Origin: Ariolimax columbianus
Taxonomy: Eukaryota > Mollusca > Gastropoda > Stylommatophora > Arionidae
Direction: 5' to 3'
NCBI GenBank assembly: GCA_036924085.1
Contig: JAVGWX010000005.1
Span: 39,310,164 to 39,374,163, forward strand
Length of the DNA: 64,000 nt
Position 1 is the stretch's first letter; the number at the start of each line of letters is the position of its first letter. Shown one piece after another: positions 33,030-44,490 of the stretch. The notes under the pieces were generated by a model that had not been told where the DNA came from, ran no database searches, and saw only the letters and a program-made list of their open reading frames with translations. The position numbers were made by a program, and so were the translations under genes.

Positions 33030-33240
33030 TCTTGTCTTATCCACTTGTGTTGTGAGGCGAGGTGATGTGAGGAGACACAGTTTTCTGCCCAGGACTAAAC
33101 GTGTCGATGAAGGAGTCGTCATTCCATAAATATTTAGTACTTCCACAATGTTCCTATTCATCTAGATTTCAGTCTGCCACGGTTTCTAAAACCCGTTCGT
33201 CGTGCGATATAGGCGCACAGGGGTAGCTGCAATTACTGTA
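33030..33240 (-). mobile_element. LINE C-terminal end, copy related to 60570-60770
   Basis: Aligns by eye with 60570-60770: GTCTTATCCACTTGTGTTGTGAGG versus GTCTTGTTTGGTCCACATGTGCCG, then TTTTCTG.CCAGG, CGTGTCG/CGTATCG, CATCTAG and GCGCACAGGG in the same order. In the other copy this sequence is the last part of a minus-strand RTE-like protein, so this is a decayed 3' end of that family. Confidence 0.6.
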
Positions 33241-33955
33241 GTAGTTGTAAAGATAGTGATAATAGTAATGACTTTAGCAGAAGAACCGGTGATAGTAAAA
33301 TTAGTCGGTTTGCAGTTCGACGCACAAACATACTCTTTGATTTCCTTATAAAGGACTCGAGAACTGGATTTTGTTTTTTTGTTTTGCATGATATTTAGAT
33401 ATTGTAGAATTTAGTATGCCATTTTTCTATGTTTAATTACTTCGTTTGACTAGTTCTTGATGCTGGCCTAGTTTTGTGAAATTATGGATATTAATATTGT
33501 GTTACTCTTCTCATGTCAAACTGCTCTTTTAACCGTGTTTGACTTTCAGCCATCATTGCTCTGCAAGGACAGAACGAATACACATTTTGATATCTTTTTT
33601 TTAATGTTCATATTTCGTGGCAGGAAAAGAAATCAATATATGACATGTCAGATGTCACAGCATGTTAATATTAGCAGGATACGGTCGTGGTGACCATAAA
33701 TCATAATGGCACGATAGTTAGAAGAGTAAATTAAAACACAACGGAAAAACAGGCCTGAGCAAAAATACTAAGCAAACAAAATACATGTAGCATTGGCAAT
33801 GCTTTAGTGAGCCACAGGCACAAACAAGTGCACTCATATTTTTTGTTTTGGTGGTCTCCTTTTCTTCGTTTGCTTCTTCTTCGTTTTCTTTCTATTCCTA
33901 TCATTTCTCTACTTCTAGGTCTTCTGTCAATATTCCTCTATGCTTGTGAGACATG
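33241..33955. other. unassigned AT-rich sequence
   Basis: Short frames only. Nothing recognised. Confidence 0.45.
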
Positions 33956-34392
33956 GAAATTACAGCTAATCTTCAGCTAAGGATACAGGCCTTGGAGATG
34001 AGATGTTTTCGAAGACTTTTAAACCGTCACCTACACAGTTCGAGTTACAAATGAGAAAATACGAAATAGAATTAAAACAGCTATAGGGTCTTTTGAAGAC
34101 CTCTTGGTAACTGTCAACAGAAGGAAACTCGCTTGGTACGGTCACATATCGAGATCAAATGGTCTTGGTACGGTCACATATCGAGATCAAATGATCTTGG
34201 AAATACGATCCTCCACGGAAAGGTGCAAGGCAGACTACGAAGAGACCGGCCCACAAAGAGGCGGGAGGACAACATAAAAGAATGGACCAATCTCCGACCA
34301 GAAGAAGCACATGCAGCGGCCGCTGACAGAGAAGGGTGGCGTGAGGATGTCTTCATGTGTGCCCAAACGACCTCACCGGTTTCGAGATGACC
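33956..34392 (+). pseudogene. RTE-like LINE C-terminal remnant
   Basis: Reads VTNEKIRNRIKTAIGSFEDL then NRRKLAWYGHISRS, ILHGKVQGRLRRDRPTKR, REDNIKEWTNL and WREDVFMCAQTT. This is the characteristic tail of one RTE-like family, the same lineage as the RT at 61410-62405. A 29-bp tandem duplication (near 34136-34194, GGTACGGTCACATATCGAG twice) falls in the WYGH box and breaks the frame. No RT precedes it. Confidence 0.75.
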
Positions 34393-34394
34393 TG

Positions 34395-34450
34395 ACCTGA
34401 CTTCTTCTACTTCATCATCATCATCATCATCTTCTTCTTCGCCTTCCTCT
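34395..34450. repeat. (CAT)n/(CTT)n microsatellite
   Basis: TTCTTCTACTTCATCATCATC passing into CTTCTTCTTC. Low-complexity tract. Confidence 0.85.
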
Positions 34451-34580
34451 TCTTTGGTTACGAATAACAAGCTTTGTTTACTAATATATTTCCTGTACAA
34501 CAGTAAGTAGCATGTTCTTTGCAGTACATCGCTTCTTAAAACCGCCAACCTATTTGCCTGTATAATATTATTAAATAGAC

Positions 34581-34770
34581 GCTAACACTGTCTAAATATC
34601 ACACTAAATTCTCATCACCGAGAACAAGAAGTTATGTGAACACAGTGTAAATATCACACTCAATTCTCATCGCCATGAGCAATAAGATATATGAACACCG
34701 TGTAAATGTGACACTCAATTCTCATCGCCATGAGCAATAAGATATATGAACACCGTGTTAATGTGACACT
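34581..34770. repeat. 55-bp tandem repeat, three copies
   Basis: Units marked by CACTCAATTCTCATCGCCAT at about 34606 (diverged), 34661 and 34716, giving a 55-bp period. The last two copies are nearly identical. Confidence 0.88.
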
Positions 34771-36685
34771 CTGTATTAATTGTGTTGATGAAAATATATC
34801 TAAACATGCATATCATGCAAATGCCACACTATTGATCATCGTAGGCAAGAAGGTTATAAACACTAACTCATTTAGAGCTCACTTAGCCACCTCTCGATGT
34901 GGCAGTAGTTCAATTGTTGTGCCAACCAAACTAAATCTAAAAATGTCGACATTTGTGAATACCAATACAATTACATATTTCGGTGTAGATTAAAAATATT
35001 TTTTTTTTTAAACCAAAACATAGATTGAAATTTCCATTCACGAAAATGATAAACACATGCACGAACAAAAAAATCATTATGTACCACCATAACTTTAGAA
35101 TGTTCAAAAGAGCAAAGAATAAGAGCTGTTCAATATTACAACATGTCAGGCGGAAGAGAATCGTGTACATTGAGCAAACGAATAAACACAACAAGTTAGC
35201 TGGGGGAAACAAAAAATGTCATTTCCCTCAAGTATATTAATTCAGCGGATTGCTAAAAAAATCTAATGGCGATTTCCTGAGAGATATTCATTTGGACGAC
35301 AACAAAAAATGAAATATCCGGCAAAGAAATTCAGCATTTCGCGAATAGAACAATTGAGGGGCAGAGAGATAAATGACAACATCACGAGGCGAGAGAAAAT
35401 ACTATAACAAGGTGACATGCTGGAAGGTCAACAATGATTTTGATATGCATTTTTTGTTCCTTAAACAGAGAGGTCAATAGCTTTTCTTATTTTTGCCCTA
35501 CTTGATTAAACGAGTTATTTACTCCTCTATTTATGTATGATACTTCAGGTATTTCAAGGTTTCCAAACCGGAAGAACACATTTCGCTCTTCTAATATGTG
35601 TGAATGGCGATGTGTCCAACAGCGAGCATTTCAGAGGCGTATACACTAAAATGTAATTTTTAAAAACTAACAATTTTTACACTACCAGCTGGCACCAGCA
35701 CTGACACATCCAAGTGTCGTTATGGCCACTAAACAAACGCTGATAAACACGCTGATCGTCCGTTCTTGATGTTAGCAGTGTCAAACGTGGGCCCTGTTAC
35801 ACAATGCAAAATGTAAGATCGATTCACGATATATGCGTTGCGCATGGAGTAAAGCTAGAAAAACAGTTCGCGACAAATTTCATAAGGTGTGGACTACATC
35901 TGTTAATTGATATACTAAAGCATAGAAAATACGTGGTTTTTGACATTTGAGAAGGAAGCAGTATGCTAAACATGAAGTGATATGATACTACATGGAGGTT
36001 ACGGGTAACACACAAAGAGGTCGAACCCGGAGACGATCGATATAGGGGATCAAAGAAACACTCCAGAAGTTCAACATTTCAGTAGCATAAACATACCACG
36101 TCAGCGCACAGCCGGAAGTTAAGGTATATCACGTTTTGAATACGTCGGAAGGGAGAGCAGAAGGACAAAGGAGTAAAGATACAATAAACAGATTGGACAT
36201 CACTGTTTATCACCCTTTACGGGATGCTATAAAGCCGTCTTCTTCTTGAGTGAGAATACTAACGTCTGGACAGGCAATACAAACTGCTCAGACATGTTAG
36301 TCAGTCAGGCGAAATATACTGGCTAAGACGCTCACCTTGGCTTCATGGTAGTCCTCCCTGAAAACGAGCTGTTGTTGTGGTAGTCTCATTAAAGATGTGA
36401 GAGATCGATATCATCCCCGCACACTTGAGCGACACGTAGATGAAGCAAAGCAAAGCACAACCGCCTGGAGGACCCGGTCCACTTTCATCAGCACGCTTGA
36501 GATGTGAGGTCGCTACAAAAACCGCCACCTATCGCCCATTTCAGGTGGCTCAAAATAATCAACGTACTCAATGTGAGCATTAACAACATCTTCAGCAAGG
36601 CATTCTTCTTTGTTCTGTTTGCTTTACTTGATTAGTTTTTTAACGGAACTTCACATGGCGTGCTGAATAATTCAGTTGTAAAAAT
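34771..36685. other. unassigned AT-rich sequence
   Basis: Nearly 2 kb with no feature that I can support. Short frames (for example 34937-35212 minus) lack domains. Confidence 0.4.
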
Positions 36686-37298
36686 TTTGGGAAATGGGAT
36701 TTCCTGTGCATATTAAACATCTCATTGAAACATTATACCAATATCAACGAGTCGCTGTCCGAGTAGCTGGGCAAACATCAGATTGGTTTGCAGTTTAAAA
36801 GGGTATAAGACAGGGATGTATACTCTCACCTTATCTGTACAACATATATTCCGAATGTATAATTAGACATGTTTGAGAAGATGAGTACATTTAAAGTTTT
36901 GATACATTTACGATTGGCGGGTACGAGATTTCAGAGTTACGATACGCAGACGACACACTGATACTTTCAAGAAGTGCAAAAGGGCTAGATCAGCTAATTG
37001 CAGCCGTAAATGGACATAGAGAAGATAAAAACCTGTTTATAAACATTAAAAAAAACAAAGATAATGACCACAGCCAAAACACAATGTCAGCATAAATTTA
37101 CAGTGGGTGGTGAGGACATAGATCAGGTACAGCATTTTGAATAAATGGGCTCCAGAATTGACAAAAATGACGACAGCTCGGAAGAAATCAGAAGAAGACT
37201 AGTCATACAATGCAAAGACTGAACAGCTTAAAGAAATTATGGCACAGCACCAACAAAACGACAAAAGTAAAAGTCTTAAGAGTCTGTGTTTTTCCTGT

Positions 37299-37310
37299 GG
37301 TAGCTTATTC
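37299..37310. repeat. target-site duplication of LINE-G copy E, left
   Basis: GGTAGCTTATTC, repeated perfectly at 37817-37828. Confidence 0.92.
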
Positions 37311-37816
37311 TTCTTCTTCTTCTTCATCGTACGCAGTCAGACAGTAACCATTATTTTTTTCGAAAAAAGCGGCGGTCATCCTGAGGCTGTCGACACTGCC
37401 ATAGAGCTTGTCTTGTGGTTCCACTGGTGATGGCCATATCTGCTCTCTCTGATCCTCGTATGTCGGGCAGTTCTGCAGCAGATGCTCAGCGGTCAGTTTC
37501 CCGGTACCACACGGGCATTCGTCGGTACCACCTATCTTCAATTTGTTGAATAGGTGGTACCTCAGTCTATTGTGGCCAGTGCGAAGTCTGAAGACAACGA
37601 CCTGCTCTCTTCTGTTCAACTGGTAATAGGCATCCTTTTTGGTGTAGCCGGTATGTTCAGTTTCCCATTTGGTCATGTATTCGGCTTTAATAAGCCGTTT
37701 TGACTTTTCGTACGTCATACTAGTATCTGTTTGTGGTAGTCTTGCACCTTCTTTTGCCAGTCTGTCTGCCTCCTCGTTGCGTTGGATGTTGCAGTGTGAT
37801 GGGACCCACTGTACCA
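37305..37816 (-). pseudogene. LINE-G C-terminal domain (copy E)
   Basis: Reads YEKSKRLIKAEYMTKWETEH, REQVVVFRLRTGHNRLR, CPCGTGKLTAEHLLQNCP and MTAAFFEKNNGYCLTAYDEE. Seven A instead of six after FFE shift the frame relative to copies A and C. It runs through the normal stop into the GAA tail as poly-Glu, ending at TAA (37305-37307) supplied by the target sequence. No start or RT is present, so this is a fragment, not a gene. Confidence 0.85.
37311..37816 (-). mobile_element. LINE-G copy E, 5'-truncated
   Basis: A 506-bp minus-strand insertion covering only the end of RNase H and the C-terminal domain, with a (TTC)n/(GAA)n tail at 37311-37326. Perfect 12-bp target duplications bracket it inside an RTE-like RT. 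It is the least decayed segment of the family in the window. Confidence 0.92.
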
Positions 37817-37828
37817 GGTAGCTTATTC
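37817..37828. repeat. target-site duplication of LINE-G copy E, right
   Basis: GGTAGCTTATTC, identical to 37299-37310. Confidence 0.92.
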
Positions 37829-38192
37829 AATATGAACGATTACCAAAACCTCTAGACAAAGACAAAGGATCGAATCCTACGAGTCAAAATGTTACAGAAA
37901 GATCATCAGAATACCCAGGGCGGAGAACAAGACACATAAAGACATTCGGCAATAGTTGAGAATAGAGGAGAACTGTTTTATAAATTTCAATTTGGCAAGA
38001 TAATGTAAATACTTTGGTCACTCTAAGAGACACAACGAAGAGGAAGGGGTAGACCAAGGTGTGGAATGGTGTGTTTGCGCTCGGCATCGGAACTCAGCAA
38101 TGTCGGTGTCGGCTAGCTCTTCTTCTGACGTGAGAAAAGTTAAATGAGTAGCCTGCCGATAAAGTGAACACACAAGTCAACCTCACCTTTAA

Positions 38193-38663
38193 GTGGTGCA
38201 CACTGGGAAACTAAGGCCTCAAGGCTGTAGGCAAACAAGCCAATGGCTCGCCTGGGGAGACTGGCTCCTCCAGGTCAGATGCAGATGTTGGCCTGCACCG
38301 GTTTGCAGAGGTGATTGGCTCCGCCAAGAGACAACCTCTCAAAATGCACTCATGAAGACACAATCACAATCAACTATACTGGCTCGGTCGCAGCACGGGT
38401 TAACAATAACAGTGCCTGCCGTCCCACACCAGGGTGGAGGTGATAAGTGTGCTACTGGTGGAACCATAAAGCTGAAGGAGGACACGCTCATAATAGGAAT
38501 ATGGAATGTTGGAACACTGAACCCATGTGGTGAAATCAATGAGCTAACACGCGAGATGAAGATCTACCGGTGGGGCATCCTGGGTATATGCGAGGCTAGA
38601 TGGGAAAACCTTGGTGAGTTTACCACGGAGGAGGGCCACGTGTTCTACTTCAGCGGCAGGTAA
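38193..38663 (+). pseudogene. RTE/CFDP2-like endonuclease N-terminus
   Basis: A 156-codon frame. Its second half contains DTLIIGIWNVGTLNPCGEIN and YRWGILGICEARWENLGE, followed by EEGHVFYFSGR: the start of an APE endonuclease, with the N of WNV and the E of CEARW at the catalytic positions. The first half (before about residue 90) has no recognised domain and may be leader. The protein stops after SGR, so the rest of the endonuclease and the RT are missing. The nearby RT remnants may not be from the same element. Confidence 0.72.
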
Positions 38664-38955
38664 CCAAATGTGCATTCTCTGTAAGTCGTTTGTTGGACAC
38701 TTCTACAGCAGTCATTGTAACTGTGCCACAGACATTTTTTTACCCTCCAAAGTGAGGTAGAATCGCCTATTCTGTAGGGTACATATAATAAGGTTTGTGA
38801 TACGTCAGTCCTTTGTTATACCATATGGCTTAGCAAACAACGTCTGTTCGGTGTATTGTGTCTTTTGTTGCGCTCAAGTCAATAACAGTTACTCCTGTGA
38901 TCTATTTACGTTCGTACCCGTCCTCCGATCAGCTGTGCCAGGTTAAGAATATGGC
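38664..38955. other. unassigned sequence
   Basis: No recognisable feature. Confidence 0.45.
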
Positions 38956-38959
38956 CGCA

Positions 38960-39370
38960 ACATGATCTTCCAGGCCTGAATATTGCCTGCTCCTTGGTGT
39001 GTTTCCTGTATATGAGTCGGGCGATACGGTTCATGATCATTCATTCAAAGACTTTATACAGATGGTGTAATGGTGAAACCGGTTGGAAGTTCTTAGGTTC
39101 TGATGGGTTTTTTCCTAATTTTAGCAGAGCAACCACATTGGCTTTTCTCCAGATTTACGGAATTTGCATTGAACTGACGCATGTGTTGAACCACCTCACC
39201 AGCCATGGGGTGGTTGCTGATCCAAAGTTTGTAATTTGCTCTATCTTGAAGCCATCTCAAAGCGATTAATTGAAATGATAGGCGATCGAATCCCCAGAAT
39301 TTAAAGGGGTCCTTGGTCTCATTTGATGTAAGATCAAAGTGTCGGCATTCTGAATTACTGATATACATGT
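38960..39370 (-). pseudogene. Jockey-like LINE RT N-terminal remnant
   Basis: On the minus strand the frame 39093-39368 carries the connector and start of RT, ending with a decayed ANVVALLKLGKNPSEPKNF-like box. A neighbouring frame then reads LYKVFE, MIMNRIARLIYRKHTKEQA and FRPGR. These correspond to the first RT boxes. Motif A and the YADD box are not present. Confidence 0.6.
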
Positions 39371-39379
39371 CACTGGTCC

Positions 39380-39490
39380 AAGGTAGCTTGGGACGAGAAA
39401 GTGAGGTTCATGAGCAGCGCAGTTTACGTATCACTATAATCAAAATAACAGCGCAAGTTACATCATCAAGACAAAACCCGCCCGTCTGAT
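39380..39490. mobile_element. fragment related to the 1680-2400 insertion
   Basis: Shares ordered words with 2230-2330: GGTAGCTTGGG/GGTAGCTTAGG, GTGAGGTT, GCGCAGTTT, ATCAAAAT/ATCCAAAT and GCGCAAGT. Same orientation. It suggests that the insertion in copy A belongs to a dispersed repeat. Confidence 0.4.
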
Positions 39491-39829
39491 GATGCCGCAA
39501 TCATCGCTTGCGATAGGCAACTTACTAAATATAATCTCACTAACTATGAACATGCCCTATACTCTTGATAAGAGTAAGCAAATGCGCATGCACATGCCAT
39601 AAGTTATATAAACGAATGAAAATAATACGTTCACATCTAAAGCCCAGTTGCGTTGATCGGCCAAATGCGTGGTCTACTGCTGCAGGACGGGCCAAAGCCG
39701 TGAACAGAGCGATTGTAGGGGCTACTTCCTGCTGAAGCCATAATGTTGGGGTACAGTCTGTTCTGTGCCTCCATCCCGTCGGGGAAGTTCTTTGGCGCTG
39801 AGGAACAATTTGTGAAGGATTATGTTGGC
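39491..39829. other. unassigned sequence
   Basis: Nothing recognised. Confidence 0.4.
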
Positions 39830-40030
39830 TTGTGCTTCCACTTGCAGCCGCAAACACGATGAACAAAAAACTCTCCAGCCGTTCTGTGTTTCCACTTCCA
39901 GCCGCAAACATGATAAACAAAGAAACTCGGCAGCCGTCCTGTGCTTCCACTTCCAGCCGCAAACATGATGAACAAAGAAACTCGGCAGCCGTTCTGTGCT
40001 TCCACTTCCAGCCGTAAACATGATGAACAA
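39830..40030. repeat. 55-bp tandem repeat, four copies
   Basis: Units marked by CTTCCACTTCCAGCCGCAAA at about 39835, 39890, 39945 and 40000. Open frames on both strands across it are coincidental. Confidence 0.9.
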
Positions 40031-40107
40031 AGGTCTTGCTATTGAATAATCATGCCTAGAGTTAGGTACTGCTAGTGAATAAAAAGGCCTAAAGTGAGAC
40101 AAAGAAA

Positions 40108-40175
40108 GGGAGGGAGAGAGAGAGAGAGAGAGAGAGAAAAAGAGAGAGAGAGAAAATGAGGACATGGTATATGTT

Positions 40176-40236
<61 letters not shown>
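40108..40236. repeat. (GA)n and (TA)n microsatellites
   Basis: A GA-rich tract (40108-40160) followed closely by TA tracts (about 40174-40236). Confidence 0.93.
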
Positions 40237-40240
<4 letters not shown>

Positions 40241-41088
40241 GAAGAGAGGGCGACAGAGTGAAAACAATTAAATAGTTTGACGTTTAAAGGCTTCATACCA
40301 AAAGAATCGGGACAGAATGTGCATGCATATTTTAATATCCTCACAAAGATAACAAAACAAAAGATTCACTTTACTAGATTTTAATAAAACCAAATCTCCA
40401 GAGAAAAATATCGTTTTCCAAACTGTTCGATCACTTCCACATATTGCTCATTTTGTAGTGAGCTTCCTGTCAGTATGTTTTGACGACAGATATTATCATT
40501 TTTCACATCTAACGCAAGACATCATAGTTATTATCTCAGAAATGATTATTGTCGGCATTCTCTGCAAAAAAATTCCACTTCTAGCATTAAAGTTATTAAT
40601 TGTCATATTTTATTTAGAGACAAGATATGACGATAATATTTTCCCCAAAAAATATTTGACATCCCCGTTTCTTGCGAAAAGAATGGCCCCCTAAAAGAGA
40701 ACAATTTCAATTCCGCTCGAGATATGAAGCATGCCAAGAAAGTCTCATTTTCAGATTTGAGAAATCAAAGCGGAAACAGAGAAATGGCTGAAGGCAACGG
40801 CTGACCAAAGGGGGATAAATGAGAGGCATTATAATGATTGCAAGATATATTTTTTGTTGATTAAATTATAATCCATGATATTCCCGGCAATTCACATTCT
40901 TCTTTGATTTTTGTACGTTTTTGAATTCGCATACTATTGCACAGTGGGAGCCATCATTTCGTTCGCAAATTGTCTTTTCTTTAATGTAAAGTCCATTATT
41001 TCTCCACTTCCTCCGTGCACGGTATTCTTGTAATGTTTCATTATATTTGTGCCTTTCCTTATTCCACACATGCTCATTTAAAATATGA
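40237..41088. other. unassigned AT-rich sequence
   Basis: Short frames only (40458-40694). No feature supported. Confidence 0.4.
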
Positions 41089-42550
41089 CCTTGCGTTCCT
41101 TCTTTTACTTCACACAATATCATCTAAAATATGACGTTCTGTGTTCCTTTTTTTAATTCACACACTGTGTTTAAAATGTGTCTGTGTGTTCCTTACCTTA
41201 CTTGCCACACATTGTCTAAAATATGACCTTGCGTTCCTTCTACTTCACACAGCATCATCTAAAATATGGCGTTCTGTGTTACTTCTCATACCTCCACACA
41301 CTTTGTCTAAAATATTACTCTGTGTTCCTTATCTTACGTCCACACACTTTGTCCAAAATATGACAGCGTGCTCCTTCTCCTACTTAATACACTGTCTAAA
41401 ATATGACCTTGTGTTCCTTTTACTTGACACAATATCATCTAAAATATGGCGTTCTTTGTGCCTTATCTTACTTCCATTTGTTTCATCTAAAATACGACGT
41501 TCTGTGTTCCTTCTCTTATTTCACACAATATCATCTAAAATATGGCGTTCCGTGTTCCTTCTCTTACTTCACAAACTTTCTCTGAAATACGACGTTCTGT
41601 GTTCCTTCTCATACTTCATACCATATCATCTAAAATACGACGTTCTGTGTTCCTTCTCATACTTCATACCATATCATCTAAAATACGACGTTCCGTGTTC
41701 CTTCTCATACTTCATACCATATCATCTAAAATAGGGCGTTCTTTGTTCCTTCTCTTACGTCCCAAAATATCATCGAAAATATTACGTTCTGTTTTCCTTC
41801 TCCTACTTCACACACGTTGTCTAAAATATGACGTTCTGTGTTACTTCTCTTATATCTCACAGATATGATGTTATGTGTTCCTTTTCTAACATTTCACCTA
41901 TTGCCTAACATATCATGTTCTGTGTTCCTTCTCTTACATCTCATACTATTGTCTAAAATATGACGTTCTGTGTTCCTTCTCTTACATCTCACATATATGA
42001 TGTTATGTGTTCCTTCTCTAACATTTCACACTATTGCCTAACATATGATGTTCTGTGTCCATTTAATACTTCACATACTACTATCTAAAATATGACATTC
42101 TGTGTTCATGTTATTACTTCATATACTACTATCTACAATATGACGTTATTTGTTCCTTCTCTTACTTCACACTCGTCGTCTAAAATATGACGTTCTGTGT
42201 TCCTTCTCTTCAATCTCACACTATTGTCTAAAATATGACGTTCTGTGTTCCTTCTCTTCAATCTCACACTATTGTCTAAAATGTGACGTTCTGTGTTCCT
42301 TCTCTTAACTCTCACAATATTTTTTTTTTTAAATATGGCGTTCTGTTTTCATTTTCTTACTTCACATACTACTATCTAAAATAAGACGTTGTGTGTACAT
42401 GCTCTTACGTCCCCCACTATGATCTGACATATTGTGTGCTTTATTCGTTCTCTTACTTCACAGACTATTACATAAAGTATAACGTTCTTTGTCCCTTCTC
42501 TTCACTCCCTCGCATCTAAAATAGTACGTATGATCCCGCAACGGTACGTT
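41089..42550. repeat. about 48-bp satellite array
   Basis: Roughly 30 divergent units containing CTAAAATATGACGTTCTGTG and TTCCTTCTCTTACTTCACAC. Unit length varies from about 45 to 52 bp. Its divergence grades into the next array at about 42550. Confidence 0.9.
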
Positions 42551-43440
42551 CATTGCATCATTCCTCCCTTCACACGCGGATATAATAACCTTCCATTTGT
42601 TCCATCTTTCCTCCCTTCACACGCTGATATAATAACCTTCCATTTGTTCCATCATTCCTCCCTTCACACGCTGATATAATAACCTTCCATTTGTTCCATC
42701 TTTCCTCCCTTCACATACTGACTTTTAATAACCTTACTGTTTCTATCATTCCTCCCTTCACACGCTGACTTTTAATAACCTTACTGTTTCTATCATTCAT
42801 CCTTTCACATACTGACTTTTAATAACCTTACTGTTTCTATCATTCCTCCCTTCACACGCTGACTTTTAATAACCTTACTGTTTCTATCATTCATCCTTTC
42901 ACATACTGACTTTTAATAACCTTACTGTTTCTATCATTCCTCTCTTCACACGCTGACTTTTAATAACCTTACTGTTTCTATCATTCATCCTTTCACATAC
43001 TGACTTTTAATAACCTTACTGTTTCTATCATTCCTCCCTTCACACGCTGACTTTTAATAACCTTACTGTTTCTATCATTCATCCTTTCACATACTGACTT
43101 TTAATAACCTTACTGTTTCTATCATTCCTCCCTTCACACGCGGACTTTTAATAACCTAACTGTTTCTATCATTCATCCTTTCACATACTGACTTCTAATA
43201 ACCTTACATTGTTTCTATCATTCCTCCCTTCACACGCGGACTTTTAATAACCTAACTGTTTCTATCATTCATCCTTTCACATACTGACTTCTAATAACCT
43301 TACATTGTTTCTATCATTCCTCCCTTCACATGCTGAATTCTAATAATCTTACATTTTTTCTGTCATTCCTCCCTTCACATATTTGCTTCTAATAACCTTA
43401 CATTTTCTCTGCCATTCTTCCCTTCACACGCTGGCGTTCC
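42551..43440. repeat. 47-bp satellite with 94-bp dimer structure
   Basis: Three starting units of about 49 bp (ATAATAACCTTCCATTTG) precede 47-bp units ACTTTTAATAACCTTACTGT plus TTCTATCATT. From about 42720 to 43140 two variants alternate strictly: one ends CCTCCCTTCACACGCTG, the other CATCCTTTCACATACTG. This gives a 94-bp higher-order unit. Units diverge towards the right end. Confidence 0.9.
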
Positions 43441-43549
43441 GTAACCGTACATTTCTCTGTAACAATGTCACTGCATGCAAATACATCTAGCTAAAAAAAA
43501 ATCATACATATGGATTAGTTTTCTCTGGCCTTTGTTATTTATTCAGAAC

Positions 43550-44135
43550 GCAGGTGCACCAATAACCAGCAGAAGTGGAATTCAAACATTAACTGTGTCC
43601 CAATGCAAAGAAGTTCGACTATTCAACGCCAGTGCCAAGCCGATGCTGATGTATAAATCGAAATCAAGTAGAAGAATCAATGACATACAAAAAAGAATCC
43701 AGTCATTCTTTTGCAGATGCTTCCAAAAGAAAATCGGCATGTAATGGCGAGATATTGTGTGAAATGAGACGTATGGGAAAGGAGACAACAACATTCACTA
43801 GGCAACAAATTAAGAGAAGAAAATATGGCCCTAATAATACACTACGGAAGGCATCGTCCAACTTAGCCAGGAAGGTTCTTACACTGAATCCTCAGAGGAC
43901 GAGAAAGAGAGGTATACGCAACAGAACAAAGAAGAGAATGTAAGAAGGAAATAAGATGTAATTATTAAACAGGAGAGACGCAGAGCGATCAGCCCGGGAC
44001 CGTGAATGCTGTCTAGATGTTGTCAACGGTCTATGCACCACAGGAGAGACGCAGAGCGATCAGCCCGGGACCGTGAATGCTGTCTAGATGTTGTCAACGG
44101 TCTATGCACCACAGGAGAGCGAGCTTTGATTGATT
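43550..44135 (+). pseudogene. RTE/L1-like LINE C-terminal remnant
   Basis: Reads VRLFNASAKPMLMYKSKSSR and IQSFFCRCFQKKI, the region after the RT. In another frame it gives RKYGPNNTLRKASSNLA, LTLNPQRTRKRGIR and a tail reading RDAERSARDRECCLDVVNGL. A 71-bp segment (43971-44041) is tandemly duplicated (44042-44112). The frame shifts between the pieces. Confidence 0.7.
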
Positions 44136-44490
44136 AATTTTTTTAAACGCAACGAAGTCTTATCGCGGCTTGGCATGCTGCTTTAAACAATGGACATAAT
44201 CCTCTTGGTTATATTACAGTATGGGTGGCAGGCCTTTAAACCGTGCCTGTTAAAATTGCCTAAATCTTCACAAAAATGAAATGCCCTCACTCCTTATGGA
44301 ATTCTCCGCAATTTTCTCGTTATTTTGTATTTGACGAATTTGTAACACAAACGATACGACAAATGAAATGAAAACAAATAAATGCATCTACGATACTTCA
44401 GGATAAAGGCACTAGAACAAAAGACGTAATAAATAATAAATGTAATCTTACAGAACATATGTAATAATCTGCTTATCACATCACATGAAG
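44136..44490. other. unassigned AT-rich sequence
   Basis: Nothing recognised. Confidence 0.45.

Larger units (their letters stand above)
36690..38090 (+). pseudogene. RTE-like LINE RT remnant split by LINE-G copy E
   Basis: 36690-37298 reads HIKHLIETLYQYQRVAVRV, GIRQGCILSPYLYNIYSE (about 36802) and the catalytic YADD in LRYADDTLILS (36937-36969), then VCVFPVVAYS. Similarity resumes after copy E at 37829 with TITKTSRQRQRIESYESK and MLQKDHQNTQ. In-frame stops (for example TAA in CAGTTTAAAAG) show decay. The part after copy E is related to the minus-strand remnant at 47840-48145. Confidence 0.75.

Noticed and set aside
37305..37330. LINE-G might lack its own stop codon and encode a poly-Glu end from the GAA tail
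   Set aside because: Only copy E reads into the tail, because it has seven A instead of six after FFE. Copies A and C end at TGA and copies B and D at TAA before the tail.
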